The notes under the pieces are model-generated. The model worked only from the letters and a program-made list of their open reading frames with translations, ran no database searches and was not told where the DNA came from. Of a stretch of DNA of 64,000 nt, positions 42,340 through 50,225 are shown piece after piece. The translations under genes were made by a program, and so were the position numbers. Within the stretch, counting starts at the first letter, position 1. Every line of letters starts with the position of its first letter. The DNA comes from Actinospineispora spinosispora DSM 44797 (GTDB lineage: Bacteria > Actinomycetota > Actinomycetes > Mycobacteriales > Pseudonocardiaceae), in assembly GCF_000429025.1 (NCBI RefSeq), contig NZ_KE386835.1:186001-250000 (forward strand), read 5' to 3'.

Positions 42340-43635
42340 CTACGTGCGGGAAATGATCTCCAGAGCAATGACCGGTGGCGGTTTTCGGCGCGGTGTCTGT
42401 GTCGGGTCGAGCCATTTCGGCGGAATGATGGACGGATATCCATCGATCATCTGAACGGTCCATCCGGATTCGTGAACCATCCGGTGATGAGACCAGCAGA
42501 ACATGACCAAACTGTCCATATCAGACCTACCGCCCTGCGCCCAGGGCGTCACATGATGGATTTCGCAGCGATACGGCGGCTCGTCGCACCCTGGGTGTGC
42601 GCAACCGCGGTCGCGGGCGGCGACCGCTCTGCGCTGGGCCGGGGTCGCGGTTCGTTTCTCCCGACCCACATCCAGGATCTGGCTCTGGCCGCCGAGCACC
42701 ACCGGCAGAATCTTCGCGTCACACAACAGCATGCGGGTCTGCGCGGCGGACAGCTGCCCGCCGTACTCCAGAACCACACCACGATGCTGCGCGCGTAGCT
42801 CCTTCTCGGTGAGGATGATCGTCACGTGCGGGCGTTCCCCACCACGCCTCGGCAGACACCCCTCATCCAAGACATACACGCACAGCTGAGCCAGAGCATC
42901 ACCCTGACGTTCGGCCAGTGACTTGTTCTCGTCCTTCTCCGGCAGCAACCGGGCTTCGAGCGCCCGGCGGAACACCTCGAACGACAACGCATCCAACCGA
43001 CCCTTGAAAAAACCACCACCGTGCTTGTGACGAGTGAACGACAGGTCGTTGACCAGCCCATCCACCCCCGAATCATCATCACCGGGCCGGGCGCCGTCAT
43101 GATCGAGACCGTTGACCAGCCGCCGCGCCTCCACCGCAAGCTGCGCCGGCGTGTAGGCCTGCGCCCACTCCACGAGGATGGTTTCAGCGCCACCCCAGAT
43201 ACCAGGATCGAGACGACGCGCGGCACTGGACCTCAACGCGATGTCGATCACAAGGCCGTGTGCTTGGTCGATGACATGCGAGTCCAACGCCGCCGCGGTC
43301 GCGGACAGGCGAGCGGCGACAGGCTCACCGGTCAAGGTGACGGTCGGGAACGCGTGACGCGCCAACCGCACCAACCGATGCGCCTCCGACGGCCTCACCC
43401 CCAACAAATCCGCCACCGCCGACTTCGCCCGCACCCCACGCTCGACGAACCCACCCTCAGAATCCAGGCGAGAAATAGACCGCAACACATCCTGCCTCGA
43501 CTGCCGCTGCAACCGATCATGAAACTGAATCGACTCAATCAACACCTGATCAGACAAAACCTTTTCCGCATCACGAAGCCGAGCCATCACCGAGACAGCT
43601 TCCGCACGCAACTCACGCACCAAGACTTCGGACAT
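42340..43635 (-). CDS. DUF222 (13E12/REP13E12) HNH-endonuclease domain protein
   Basis: A 431-residue protein: a helical DUF222 domain (residues ~20-330; RAKSAVADLLGVRPSEAHRL, VEWAQAYTPAQLAVEARRL) and a C-terminal HNH nuclease with a zinc knuckle, CAHPGC then CEIHHVTPWAQGG and FCWSHHRMVHESGW. Members are numerous in actinobacteria, often as divergent paralogs, and in M. tuberculosis form part of REP13E12 repeats that serve as phage attachment sites. DNase activity is plausible, targets unknown. It reads toward nmtR. Its upstream region holds a large inverted repeat and direct repeats (43781-43980). Confidence 0.88.
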   Translation of the reverse strand: MSEVLVRELRAEAVSVMARLRDAEKVLSDQVLIESIQFHDRLQRQSRQDVLRSISRLDSEGGFVERGVRAKSAVADLLGVRPSEAHRLVRLARHAFPTVTLTGEPVAARLSATAAALDSHVIDQAHGLVIDIALRSSAARRLDPGIWGGAETILVEWAQAYTPAQLAVEARRLVNGLDHDGARPGDDDSGVDGLVNDLSFTRHKHGGGFFKGRLDALSFEVFRRALEARLLPEKDENKSLAERQGDALAQLCVYVLDEGCLPRRGGERPHVTIILTEKELRAQHRGVVLEYGGQLSAAQTRMLLCDAKILPVVLGGQSQILDVGREKRTATPAQRRAVAARDRGCAHPGCDEPPYRCEIHHVTPWAQGGRSDMDSLVMFCWSHHRMVHESGWTVQMIDGYPSIIPPKWLDPTQTPRRKPPPVIALEIISRT

Positions 43636-43780
43636 ACCACCATTATCCCAGATAACACCGACAATTCACACAAGAAAACAGACCTTGTACGAAAAGAAAC
43701 AAGCCCCCCGCAATCCCCAGCACCCCCGCAACCCCCAGCATCCGCGCACACCACCCCCATCCCCGCGATCCTGGCCCGCA
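43636..43780. other. C/A-rich gene-free leader of the HNH gene
   Basis: No gene is visible here. The plus strand is strikingly C/A-rich (G/T-rich on the coding strand of the HNH gene), with ACCCCCGCAACCCCC-like tracts and an AT-rich patch at 43636-43690 that may hold the HNH promoter. Confidence 0.5.
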
Positions 43781-43889
43781 CTTAGCGCGGCCGGGCGCTG
43801 TCAATCCTGAAACCTCGACCCCGCTGCGACTGCACCACGAGACGACCGTCGAGGCGCGAAGCGGGATTGATAGCGCCCGGCCGCGCTAA
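43781..43889. repeat. 109-nt structured inverted repeat beside the HNH gene
   Basis: Outer arms of 27 nt (43781-43807 and 43863-43889) match at 26 of 27; the arm contains CTTAGCGCGGCCGGGCGCTG. The 55-nt interior also pairs (CCTCGAC near 43812 with GTCGAGG near 43849), giving a stem with an internal stem, like a structured RNA or element terminus. No open frame uses it. The gap 43636-44050 has no gene otherwise. Confidence 0.8.
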
Positions 43890-43900
43890 GACACTCAACG

Positions 43901-43980
43901 GCCAGCGGGGATGACCCCCAAACGAAGCCAGCGAGGATGCACCCCACACGAAGCCAGCGGGAAATGAACCGCGCCACAAA
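43901..43980. repeat. Three degenerate 26-28-nt direct repeats
   Basis: Copies start at 43901, 43927 and 43953 with GCCAGCG(G/A)GG and end in ACGAA or ACAAA. The first two are 26 nt and differ at only five positions; the third is looser. They follow the structured inverted repeat directly and precede the promoter of the WS/DGAT gene, so they may be operator copies or part of the same element. Confidence 0.7.
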
Positions 43981-44050
43981 ATCGCCCTCCAAAACATAAC
44001 CGAGATTATGGTATGGAGACGCCGGAACCCCACGATCTGGGAGCCACGTC

Positions 44051-45421
44051 ATGGGCCTAGTCCCCATCGCCGACTCGCTCTACCTATGGGCCGAGACACC
44101 CCGAAGCCCCGCACACGTAGTAGCCCTCCAGGTCTTCCAACCGCCGAAGGAACCACCGAGGAACCTGATCGACGACCTCCACCGGTCGATGACCGACCAG
44201 ACGACCCTCAAACAGGCGTTCCGCCGCCGCCCCTATCGCTCGCCAGGCACCGGCGGCCAGTACGCGTGGGCCATCGACGACGACATCGACCTCACGAAGC
44301 ACGTCAGTCGCGTCGAGTTGGACGGCGGTGACGTCGAGCAGCTGTGGGAGCACGTTGCGGACTTCCACTCGTCGCCGCTGCCGCGCGACCGGCCGCTGTG
44401 GCAGGCGCACCTGGTCGAGGGTCTGAAGGGTGGCCGGTTCGCGCTCTGCACGAAGATGCATCACGCGTCGTTCGACGGCGTCAACATGGGCCGGCACGTC
44501 CTGGGTGGGCTCTCCCCCGACCCGACGGCACGTACCGGGACCGCCCCGTGGATGCGTCCCACCCAGTCAGGCACCCGCCGGGCCCGCGCGGACCGGCCGG
44601 GCATTCTCTCGACGCTGCGCGAGAGTGTGACCGTCGCGGGCCAGATCGCCGGGACCGCCGGTGCGCTCGCCGAGAACGCGGTCGACTCGGTCCGGGGCGC
44701 GGGTGCACCCCTGCCGTACAGCGCTCCGCACACGATCTTGAACGAACGGGTCGGCACGGCACGCACGGCCACCGGTCGTTCGTGGCCGGTGGCGAGGCTC
44801 CGCGCGATCGCCAAGCGGACCGACACGACGCTCAACGATGTCGCGCTCGCCCTGTGCGGCGGCGCGCTGCGGTCCTATCTGCTCGCGCAGGACGCCCTGC
44901 CCGCCGCCCCGCTGATCGCGATGGTCCCGGTGTCGCTCACCTCGACCGACCCGAGGGACAAGGCCCGCGAAGGTAACTCCTGGGCGGCCGCGCTGTGCAA
45001 CCTCCGGACCGACCACAGCTCGGGCCCGAGACGCCTGCACGACATCAGCGACTCGATGCGGCGGACCAAGAGGTTCCTGTCCCGCCTGGATCCGGTGAGC
45101 GCGGCCGCGGTCAGCGCAACGGTCCTGAGCGGCGCCGCGCTGAACGCACTACCCGGCGTTCCGTTGCCGCCCCGGCCGCCGTTCAACCTGGTCATCTCGA
45201 ACATCCCGGCGCTCTCGACGACGCTCTACCTGAACGGCGCCGAGCTGACCGACGCCTACCCCGTCTCCGTGGTGACCGACGGGCAGGCACTCAACATCAC
45301 GCTCGTCTCCTACGCGGGCCGGTTGTCGTTCGGTCTGACCGGATGTCCTCGCGCGGTCCCGAACCTGAAGTCTCTCGCGGACCATCTCGCCGACGCCCTC
45401 ACCGAGCTCGAGCGAGCCTGA
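44051..45421 (+). CDS. Wax ester synthase/diacylglycerol acyltransferase-like protein
   Basis: A 456-residue WS/DGAT family enzyme. The active site is HHASFDG (His137-His138, Asp142), and the family structural motif NDVALALCGGALR is present. The SNIP-like block is LVISNIPALSTTLYLNG, slightly altered from the usual SNIPGP. The enzyme transfers acyl-CoA to fatty alcohol or diacylglycerol, making storage lipid; many actinobacteria carry several copies. The ATG at 44051 follows a TATGGT element. It stands alone, with a possible small gene downstream. Expected at the cytoplasmic membrane or lipid bodies. Confidence 0.88.
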   Translation: MGLVPIADSLYLWAETPRSPAHVVALQVFQPPKEPPRNLIDDLHRSMTDQTTLKQAFRRRPYRSPGTGGQYAWAIDDDIDLTKHVSRVELDGGDVEQLWEHVADFHSSPLPRDRPLWQAHLVEGLKGGRFALCTKMHHASFDGVNMGRHVLGGLSPDPTARTGTAPWMRPTQSGTRRARADRPGILSTLRESVTVAGQIAGTAGALAENAVDSVRGAGAPLPYSAPHTILNERVGTARTATGRSWPVARLRAIAKRTDTTLNDVALALCGGALRSYLLAQDALPAAPLIAMVPVSLTSTDPRDKAREGNSWAAALCNLRTDHSSGPRRLHDISDSMRRTKRFLSRLDPVSAAAVSATVLSGAALNALPGVPLPPRPPFNLVISNIPALSTTLYLNGAELTDAYPVSVVTDGQALNITLVSYAGRLSFGLTGCPRAVPNLKSLADHLADALTELERA

Positions 45422-45487
45422 CCCGACGCGGATTACGCTCGGCGAATCCCGGGTACCCGACCTCACGACACGATGTGGGGAGGACCT

Positions 45488-45670
45488 GTGGGTCTCAAAT
45501 ACCGGGGTCGCACGAAGCTCGGACCGCTGCCGATCTGGCGCAACGTCTCGCGCTCGGGGAACGGCAAGACGGTGTCCTGGACGGTGAAGCTGTTCGGCGT
45601 CAGCTGGAACAGCCGCACGAAGAAGAAGTCGGTGGATCTGCCCGGCGGCTACTCGTACACGTCCGACTGA
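45488..45670 (+). CDS. Small DUF4236-like protein
   Basis: A 60-residue basic protein: VGLKYRGRTKLGPLPIWRNV, then SWTVKLFGVSWNSRTKKKSV and a closing LPGGYSYTS. The pattern of a short N-terminal GP block, a beta-strand core and a terminal PGGYSY resembles DUF4236, whose function is unknown. The GTG at 45488 is preceded by GGGGAGGA at ideal spacing; ATG 45473 would add five residues lying over the SD, so GTG is preferred. It is followed by a strong hairpin shared with the convergent gene. Confidence 0.55.
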   Translation: MGLKYRGRTKLGPLPIWRNVSRSGNGKTVSWTVKLFGVSWNSRTKKKSVDLPGGYSYTSD

Positions 45671-45702
45671 GCCACTCGGGCACGACCGCCCAAGACACGA
45701 CA

Positions 45703-45734
45703 CCGCCCCGCCCGGAGTGCTCCGGGCGGGGCGG
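45703..45734. terminator. Bidirectional hairpin between convergent small genes
   Basis: A perfect 14-bp stem (45703-45716 with 45721-45734) with loop GTGC; the stem contains CCGCCCCGCCCGGA. It lies between the DUF4236-like gene and the convergent His/Asp-rich microprotein gene. There is only CTTG after it, so no proper T-tract. Confidence 0.8.
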
Positions 45735-45761
45735 CCTTGTCGCTGGAGGAGTTTCCCGGGG

Positions 45762-46019
45762 TCAGAGGATGTCGTGCAGGACGATCAGGCCGACATCGCC
45801 ACTGTCGTTGTGGTCGTAGCGGTTGTGGTCACGGCGGTTGTGGTCGCCGTCCCAATCACGGTCGTTGTCGTGGCAGTGGCAACCACCCGCGAGCACCGTG
45901 GTGTTCGCCGTCGGCAGCACCGTGGCGGACGAGGTGGGCAGCGCGAGGCCGGTGACGGCCAGAGCCGCGACGGCCGCGGCAGCGGCGGCAACCGAGAGTG
46001 CGCGCACGGGGAGTGACAT
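45762..46019 (-). CDS. Secreted His/Asp/Asn-rich microprotein
   Basis: An 85-residue protein with a clear signal peptide (LSVAAAAAAVAALAVTGLAL, cleavage near TSSA). The short mature part has a Cys-His cluster (GGCHCHDND) and then a run of Asp, His, Arg and Asn (DWDGDHNRRDHNRYDHNDSG) before VLHDIL. The CHC pair and repeated His/Asp residues suggest metal binding outside the cell, though this is only composition. The SD AGAAGGGCT precedes the ATG at 46019. There are no recognised homologues. It is the only gene in its neighbourhood, flanked by a hairpin and a large gene-free region. Confidence 0.6.
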   Translation of the reverse strand: MSLPVRALSVAAAAAAVAALAVTGLALPTSSATVLPTANTTVLAGGCHCHDNDRDWDGDHNRRDHNRYDHNDSGDVGLIVLHDIL

Positions 46020-46441
46020 GAGTACAGCCCTTCTCACTAACACCGGGAAACGGTGTGGTTCTTGTGGCAACTGATGTCACCACACGCACCCCACCGAGCA
46101 CATCGGTTACTCAGCGGAATCACCCGGACGTGCCGTTTAAGCCGAAAGTGCGCGACTCGCCGGGTGAGTTTGCACTGGTAGACGAACGGTCTTGTCGCGG
46201 CGGCCGGGCAGGAGTAGAACTGGAAGCACGGGAACACCGGAAGGCCAAGGTCGAGTCAGAAGAGAAGGCTCGCTCTCCCAGCCGGAGCTCCCCGAGTTCG
46301 GGCACGGGCACCCCGCGCGGAGCACGCCGCGACTAGGCAGTACGCCGTGGGACTGCGCCAGCGGCCGACAACCGGTCCCTGCCGCCGAGTCCACCCAGCA
46401 CGGCGCTATGTGCACGCTTGGCAGCCCGATGATGCGAACTC
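46020..46441. other. Gene-free region upstream of the microprotein gene
   Basis: No convincing gene is found on either strand; the open frames have poor third-position bias. It must contain the promoter of the minus-strand microprotein gene. Composition is lower in GC than its surroundings near 46030-46260. Confidence 0.5.
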
Positions 46442-46478
46442 TCGGGCGTCGCCGCGATCCATCCGCGGCGACGCCCGA
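46442..46478. repeat. Perfect 15-bp hairpin
   Basis: TCGGGCGTCGCCGCG (46442-46456) and CGCGGCGACGCCCGA (46464-46478) are exact complements around the 7-nt loop ATCCATC. It lies 16 bp from the larger inverted repeat, forming a palindrome cluster. Confidence 0.85.
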
Positions 46479-46493
46479 CTCGCGCTGGGAGTG

Positions 46494-46644
46494 TGCTGAA
46501 CAACTCCGGCCGTAGCGCGCGGCGGCCAGGTGACGTCATCGCAAGGCGCGAGGCAGGGCCGATACCGCTGTTGTATCGGCCCTGCCTCGCAACGCGGCGA
46601 GGACGCCGCCTGGGCGCCGCGCGGTAGGCCCGAGTTGTTCAGTG
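46494..46644. repeat. 151-nt inverted repeat at the 3' end of the RibD-like gene
   Basis: Two ~72-nt arms (46494-46565 and 46573-46644) match at roughly three quarters of positions. The innermost 18 bp are perfect (GCGAGGCAGGGCCGATAC) around loop CGCTGTT, and the outer ends show TGAACAACTC/GAGTTGTTCA. The right arm runs into the last codons of the RibD-like gene. The size is larger than a terminator needs. Confidence 0.8.
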
Positions 46645-47388
46645 CGCTCCTAGATGCCGGACGAGGTAGCGCATCAGCAGGGTGTCGTTCTCGGCGACCA
46701 CCGATGCCAGCTCCAGCGAGGCCGGTTCGATCTCCACCCCGGCCACGATGCGCCCGGCCGCCCCGGAGACCAGCACCGGCGAGGCGGTCACTCTCAGTTC
46801 ATCGACGAGCCCCTGGGCCAGCAGCGCGCCGAACAGGTGCGGCCCGCCCTCCGAGTCGATCCGTCCCAGGCCCCTGCCGGCCAGCTCGCGCACGGCCTCG
46901 GCGAGGTCCACCGTGTCCGTGCCACACGTCAGGACCGTCGCACCGGCCTCGGCCCACGCCGCACGCTGCTTCTCGGGCGTCGAGGACGGGGTGATCACGA
47001 AGCTCGGCACCTCGGCCTCGGTGATGACCGGTGCGTCCGAGGGCAGGCTGCGCCCGGTGGTGACGACCGCGGTCGGCGGCACCGGCGCGAGCCCGTGCGC
47101 ATTGCGGCGCGCCCGCGTCTCGTCGTCCGGGTGGTAGCCGCGGAACTCCTCGACCATCGCGGTCGTGGCGCCGACCAGCAGCACGTCGGCGAGGTCGCTG
47201 CCCAGCTTCAGCACTCGCCGGTCCGGCTCGTCCGACAGGCTGCCCGCCCTGCCGTTCACCGACACCGCGCCGTCGACGCTGGCCACGAAGTTCACGACCA
47301 GCCAGTTCGGCGACGGATAGCGGTACAGCGTCTCCAGTGCCTGCTCGTCGAGGTCGGTGACCTCCTCGGGCGGCCAGATTCGACGCAT
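46639..47388 (-). CDS. RibD C-terminal/dihydrofolate-reductase-family pyrimidine reductase
   Basis: A 249-residue reductase of the RibD_C family. The NADPH fold is shown by VNFVASVDGAVSVNGRAGSL, the phosphate loop DVLLVGATTAMVEEFRGY and RIDSEGGPHLFGALLAQGLVD. The reaction in true RibD is reduction of a ribosylamino-pyrimidine; homologs outside riboflavin operons are uncharacterised. I start at the ATG at 47388 because it overlaps the folP2-like stop (TGATG), though a GTG at 47400 is possible. Linkage with a DHPS-like gene suggests a pterin- or folate-related role. Confidence 0.85.
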   Translation of the reverse strand: MRRIWPPEEVTDLDEQALETLYRYPSPNWLVVNFVASVDGAVSVNGRAGSLSDEPDRRVLKLGSDLADVLLVGATTAMVEEFRGYHPDDETRARRNAHGLAPVPPTAVVTTGRSLPSDAPVITEAEVPSFVITPSSTPEKQRAAWAEAGATVLTCGTDTVDLAEAVRELAGRGLGRIDSEGGPHLFGALLAQGLVDELRVTASPVLVSGAAGRIVAGVEIEPASLELASVVAENDTLLMRYLVRHLGAH

Positions 47389-48272
47389 CAGGAAATCCAC
47401 TCCTGCGCCCGTGCCGGCGGGCGGGTGCCCGCGATGCTGGCGACCATCTCCAGCGTGTGCCGGGTCGGTTCGACCTCGTGGACCCGGAAGACCTGCGCGC
47501 CCGCGTGCGCGGCGACGGTGGTCGCGGCCAGTGTCCCGGCCAGCCGGTCCTCCAGGCCCACCCCGAGGGTCTCCCCCACGAACGTCTTGTTCGACAGCGC
47601 CATCAGCACCGGCCAGCCCGTCTCGACGAACTCCGGGATGTGGCGCAGCAGCTCCAGATGATCGAGGGTGTTCTTGCCGAACCCGGTCGCGTCGATCAGG
47701 ATGGCATCGCGCGGCACCCCCTTGGACTCGGCGAGGTCGGCCAGGCGCAGGGTCTCCTCGAGCACGGTCTTCGCCACATCGACGTACTCCGGGCGCACCG
47801 GCTCCGACCTCGGCTCACGGCCGCCGGTGTGGACGCACACATAGCCGGCGCCGAACTCGGCCGCCACGTCGATCAGCTCCGGGTCCGCCGCGTTCCACGC
47901 GTCGTTGAGCAGCCCGGCCCCGGCGGCGCACGCCGCGGCACCGACCTCGTGCCGCCAGGTGTCGATGCTGATCACGACGTCCGGATGGTTCTCCCGAATC
48001 CACTCGACGGTCGGTACGACCCGCCGGATCTCCTCCTCGACCGTCACGTCGTCGCCGGGGCTCGCGGCCACGCCTCCGATGTCGATCATGTCGGCGCCCT
48101 CGGCGACCGCCTTGCTGATCGCTGCCTTCGCGGGCTCGTCAGCGAACGTCGAGCCCCGGTCGTAGAACGAGTCCGGCGTCCGGTTCACGATCGCCATGAT
48201 CAGCGCCCGATCCCGAACCAGCCGGCGACCTCGGATCACCAGGTCCTGTCCTCCCGAGCCTGCTACTGGCAC
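47388..48272 (-). CDS. folP2: Dihydropteroate-synthase-like protein, FolP2 type
   Basis: A DHPS-family TIM barrel of up to 294 residues. MAIVNRTPDSFYDRG replaces the canonical MGIVNVTPDSFSDGG, GADMIDIGG holds the pterin site, ISIDTWRHEV, LMALSNKTFVGETLGV (loop with the altered S-N-K) and RVHEVEPTRHTL follow. This form matches mycobacterial FolP2 (the Rv1207-type protein) rather than FolP1. FolP2 lacks clear DHPS activity in mycobacteria, so true folate synthesis is doubtful. The start could be the GTG at 48272 (SD GGGAAGG) or GTG 48239 (SD GGGAGGA), which begins nearer the family start. It is translationally coupled to the RibD-like gene. Confidence 0.87.
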   Translation of the reverse strand: MPVAGSGGQDLVIRGRRLVRDRALIMAIVNRTPDSFYDRGSTFADEPAKAAISKAVAEGADMIDIGGVAASPGDDVTVEEEIRRVVPTVEWIRENHPDVVISIDTWRHEVGAAACAAGAGLLNDAWNAADPELIDVAAEFGAGYVCVHTGGREPRSEPVRPEYVDVAKTVLEETLRLADLAESKGVPRDAILIDATGFGKNTLDHLELLRHIPEFVETGWPVLMALSNKTFVGETLGVGLEDRLAGTLAATTVAAHAGAQVFRVHEVEPTRHTLEMVASIAGTRPPARAQEWIS

Positions 48273-48373
48273 CGCGCCCTACCTTCCCTAGCCTCATCGT
48301 CCGCCCTGGTCCCGCAATTCGATAGTAGAGAGCGAACCGGTCGAGGGCGCGGCGCCGAACCGAGGCTCACACA

Positions 48374-48410
48374 CAGCACCCCCGGCGTCGGGGGACCGCC
48401 GAGGGTGCTG
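48374..48410. terminator. Hairpin after the repetitive protein gene
   Basis: CAGCACCC (48374-48381) pairs with GGGTGCTG (48403-48410), with further CCGGCG/CGCCG pairing inside. It lies 16 bp past the stop of the minus-strand gene at 48426 and so probably ends that message; no T-tract. Confidence 0.6.
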
Positions 48411-48425
48411 GCCGTGCGCTTCCGG

Positions 48426-50225
48426 TCAGTGCTTGCCACCACCGCCCGAGCCGGAGTGGCCGCCCGATCCGCCGCCGGAATGGGATCCGGAGTGCGAGGA
48501 CGAGCCGCCGGACTTCGAGGAACCGTGGTCCGACGAGCTCGAGGACCTGCTCGACGAGCTGGAGCGCTCCGAGCGGCCGCTGTCCGAACCGCCCCGGTCG
48601 GACCGGTCGCCGCCGGACCTGCCGCTGGACCTCTCGGACCTGTCGCCGCTGGTCCGCTCAGACTTGGTGGAGCCGGACTTCGCGGAGCCGGACCCGCCGC
48701 TGTCGGAGCCGGTCCTCGACGAACGAGCACTGTCCGAGCTCCGCTCACCCGAGGCACGCGAGGTGGAGTCACTCGTGACGGCGCCCGTCCTGTTGTCACC
48801 CGTCTCGTTCTGGCCCGTCTTGTTCTGGCCCGTCTCGTTCTGGCCCGTCTTGTTCTGGCCCGTCTGGTTCTGGCCCGTCTTGTTCTCGCTGGTCGACGCA
48901 CTCTTGGTGGCCGACTCGCTCGTGGCTGTCTCCTGGGTGTCGGCCGCCGGTGCGCTCGCGGCGGTGAGGACCGTCGCGGACGAACCGGCGCTCTTCGTGC
49001 TGCCCGCCGTCGACGACCCGGACGAACCGGTGGCCGACTCGACCGAGGACCGGGCGGTCTCGGTTGCCGCCGCCGCGGTCTTCTTCGCCCCGCCGAGCAG
49101 CCCGCCCGCGAGGCCGCCGACCAGGCCGTCCACCGTTCCCGCGAGGCCTTCGGTGGTCTTCGAGACCGTGGCGCCGAGTCCTTCGACCACCGGCCCGACG
49201 ACCGGCAACGGCACCGCGCGTCCGACACCGGAGACCGTGTCACCGAGGGCGCCGCCGACGCCGTCGACCACGCCGCTCACCGTGTGCACGGTCGTCTGAG
49301 CGACGCCGCCGACCGCGCCGACGGTGGTGTCCAGCGTCTTGCCGAGCACCTTGGTCGTGTCGGTGACGACACCCCCCAGTGCCTCGACCGGCTGCCCGAG
49401 CGCGCCCAGGCTTCCACCCACACCGGAGACCAGCCCGCCGACGGCACCGCCCGCGCCACCGACCAGCCCGTCGGCGGCGCCGCCGACCACTCCGCCCGCC
49501 GGGGTGGAGCCGCCTCCGGGGTTCCCGCCGCCAGGGGTCCCGCCGCCGGGAGTGCCACCACCCGGCGTGCCGCCGCCCGGGGTGCCCCCACCTGGGGTGC
49601 CACCACCCGGGGTACCGCCAGCGGGTGGGGTGGTTCCGCCGCCGGGCGGTGTCACGATCGGCGGGCCGCCGGGTGGCAACGAGGTCCCTGGCGGTGTGGC
49701 GCCGCCGTGACCGACCGCGGCCAGTGCCGGGGGAATCGCGCCGGACTCCGGCGCGGAGGGCGCACCGAACGCCGTCGGGGTGTACGGCAGCGCCACGCTG
49801 GGGTTCTCACCGAGCGCGGTCGGCCCGCCCAGCGGACCGCCGGGATGTCGCAGGCCGTACTCCCCGAGGCCGAACCCGGGTCTGCCGCCCGCGATCGCAC
49901 TCGTTCCGTCCGGGCCGGAGGCGTCCGGACCGAACAGGATGCTGGTCGCGGCGAGCGAACCCGCCGCCACCAGTGCGCCGGCCGTGCTGACGAGTCTTCG
50001 GCGAGGAGTACTGGACAACACGCGGAAATCGAGGTCCAGCTTCCCTCGTACATGGCCGTCCACGATGCGCGGCGCGTGGCCTTCTCGCCGGAGCAGGGTG
50101 CTCACCGAGACCGCGGTGCGTTGCCCCGGGGAATGCGTCGAGCGGGGACGCCTGCCGAGAAGCTCGGCCACGGTGATCACGGCGGGAACAGCTGGAGCAC
50201 CGCGCTGCGCTGCGATGTCTGACAC
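48426..50225 (-). CDS. Large repetitive membrane-anchored protein
   Basis: A ~599-residue mosaic. An N-terminal cytoplasmic part (residues 1-80; LLGRRPRSTHSPGQRTAVSV) is followed by a membrane segment (RLVSTAGALVAAGSLAATSI). A Pro/Gly region holds at least six near-identical TPGGG repeats. A long Gly/Val-rich stretch (GGAVGGLVSGVGGSLGALG) follows, and then seven NxTGQ/D pentapeptides. A Ser/Arg/Asp/His-rich tail ends the protein. I start at the GTG at 50225, preceded by GGAGGGA. It resembles Pseudonocardiaceae surface or wall proteins of unknown role. No sorting signal or catalytic domain is visible. The antisense strand shows open frames, but these result from composition. Confidence 0.7.
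   Translation of the reverse strand: MSDIAAQRGAPAVPAVITVAELLGRRPRSTHSPGQRTAVSVSTLLRREGHAPRIVDGHVRGKLDLDFRVLSSTPRRRLVSTAGALVAAGSLAATSILFGPDASGPDGTSAIAGGRPGFGLGEYGLRHPGGPLGGPTALGENPSVALPYTPTAFGAPSAPESGAIPPALAAVGHGGATPPGTSLPPGGPPIVTPPGGGTTPPAGGTPGGGTPGGGTPGGGTPGGGTPGGGTPGGGNPGGGSTPAGGVVGGAADGLVGGAGGAVGGLVSGVGGSLGALGQPVEALGGVVTDTTKVLGKTLDTTVGAVGGVAQTTVHTVSGVVDGVGGALGDTVSGVGRAVPLPVVGPVVEGLGATVSKTTEGLAGTVDGLVGGLAGGLLGGAKKTAAAATETARSSVESATGSSGSSTAGSTKSAGSSATVLTAASAPAADTQETATSESATKSASTSENKTGQNQTGQNKTGQNETGQNKTGQNETGDNRTGAVTSDSTSRASGERSSDSARSSRTGSDSGGSGSAKSGSTKSERTSGDRSERSSGRSGGDRSDRGGSDSGRSERSSSSSRSSSSSDHGSSKSGGSSSHSGSHSGGGSGGHSGSGGGGKH
48783..48887 (-). repeat. Seven 15-bp repeats encoding NxTGQ/D pentapeptides
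   Basis: Seven contiguous 15-nt units (first at 48783) vary around GCCCGTCTTGTTCTG on the plus strand and encode N(K/E/Q/R)TG(Q/D) units of the repetitive protein. They differ by few bases and are likely to vary in copy number. Confidence 0.85.
49515..49625 (-). repeat. 15-bp repeats encoding TPGGG units
   Basis: About six to seven 15-nt GC-rich units encode TPGGG pentapeptides in the same protein. The third-base differences between units show they are old enough to have diverged silently. Confidence 0.8.

Noticed and set aside
46055..46336. 93-residue plus-strand frame upstream of the microprotein gene
   Set aside because: Weak third-position bias and no motif; it overlaps the promoter side of the minus-strand microprotein gene.
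47457..50222. 921-residue plus-strand frame over folP2 and the repetitive protein
   Set aside because: It is the shadow of high-GC coding on the other strand; it lacks any domain, and folP2 motifs define the minus strand as coding.
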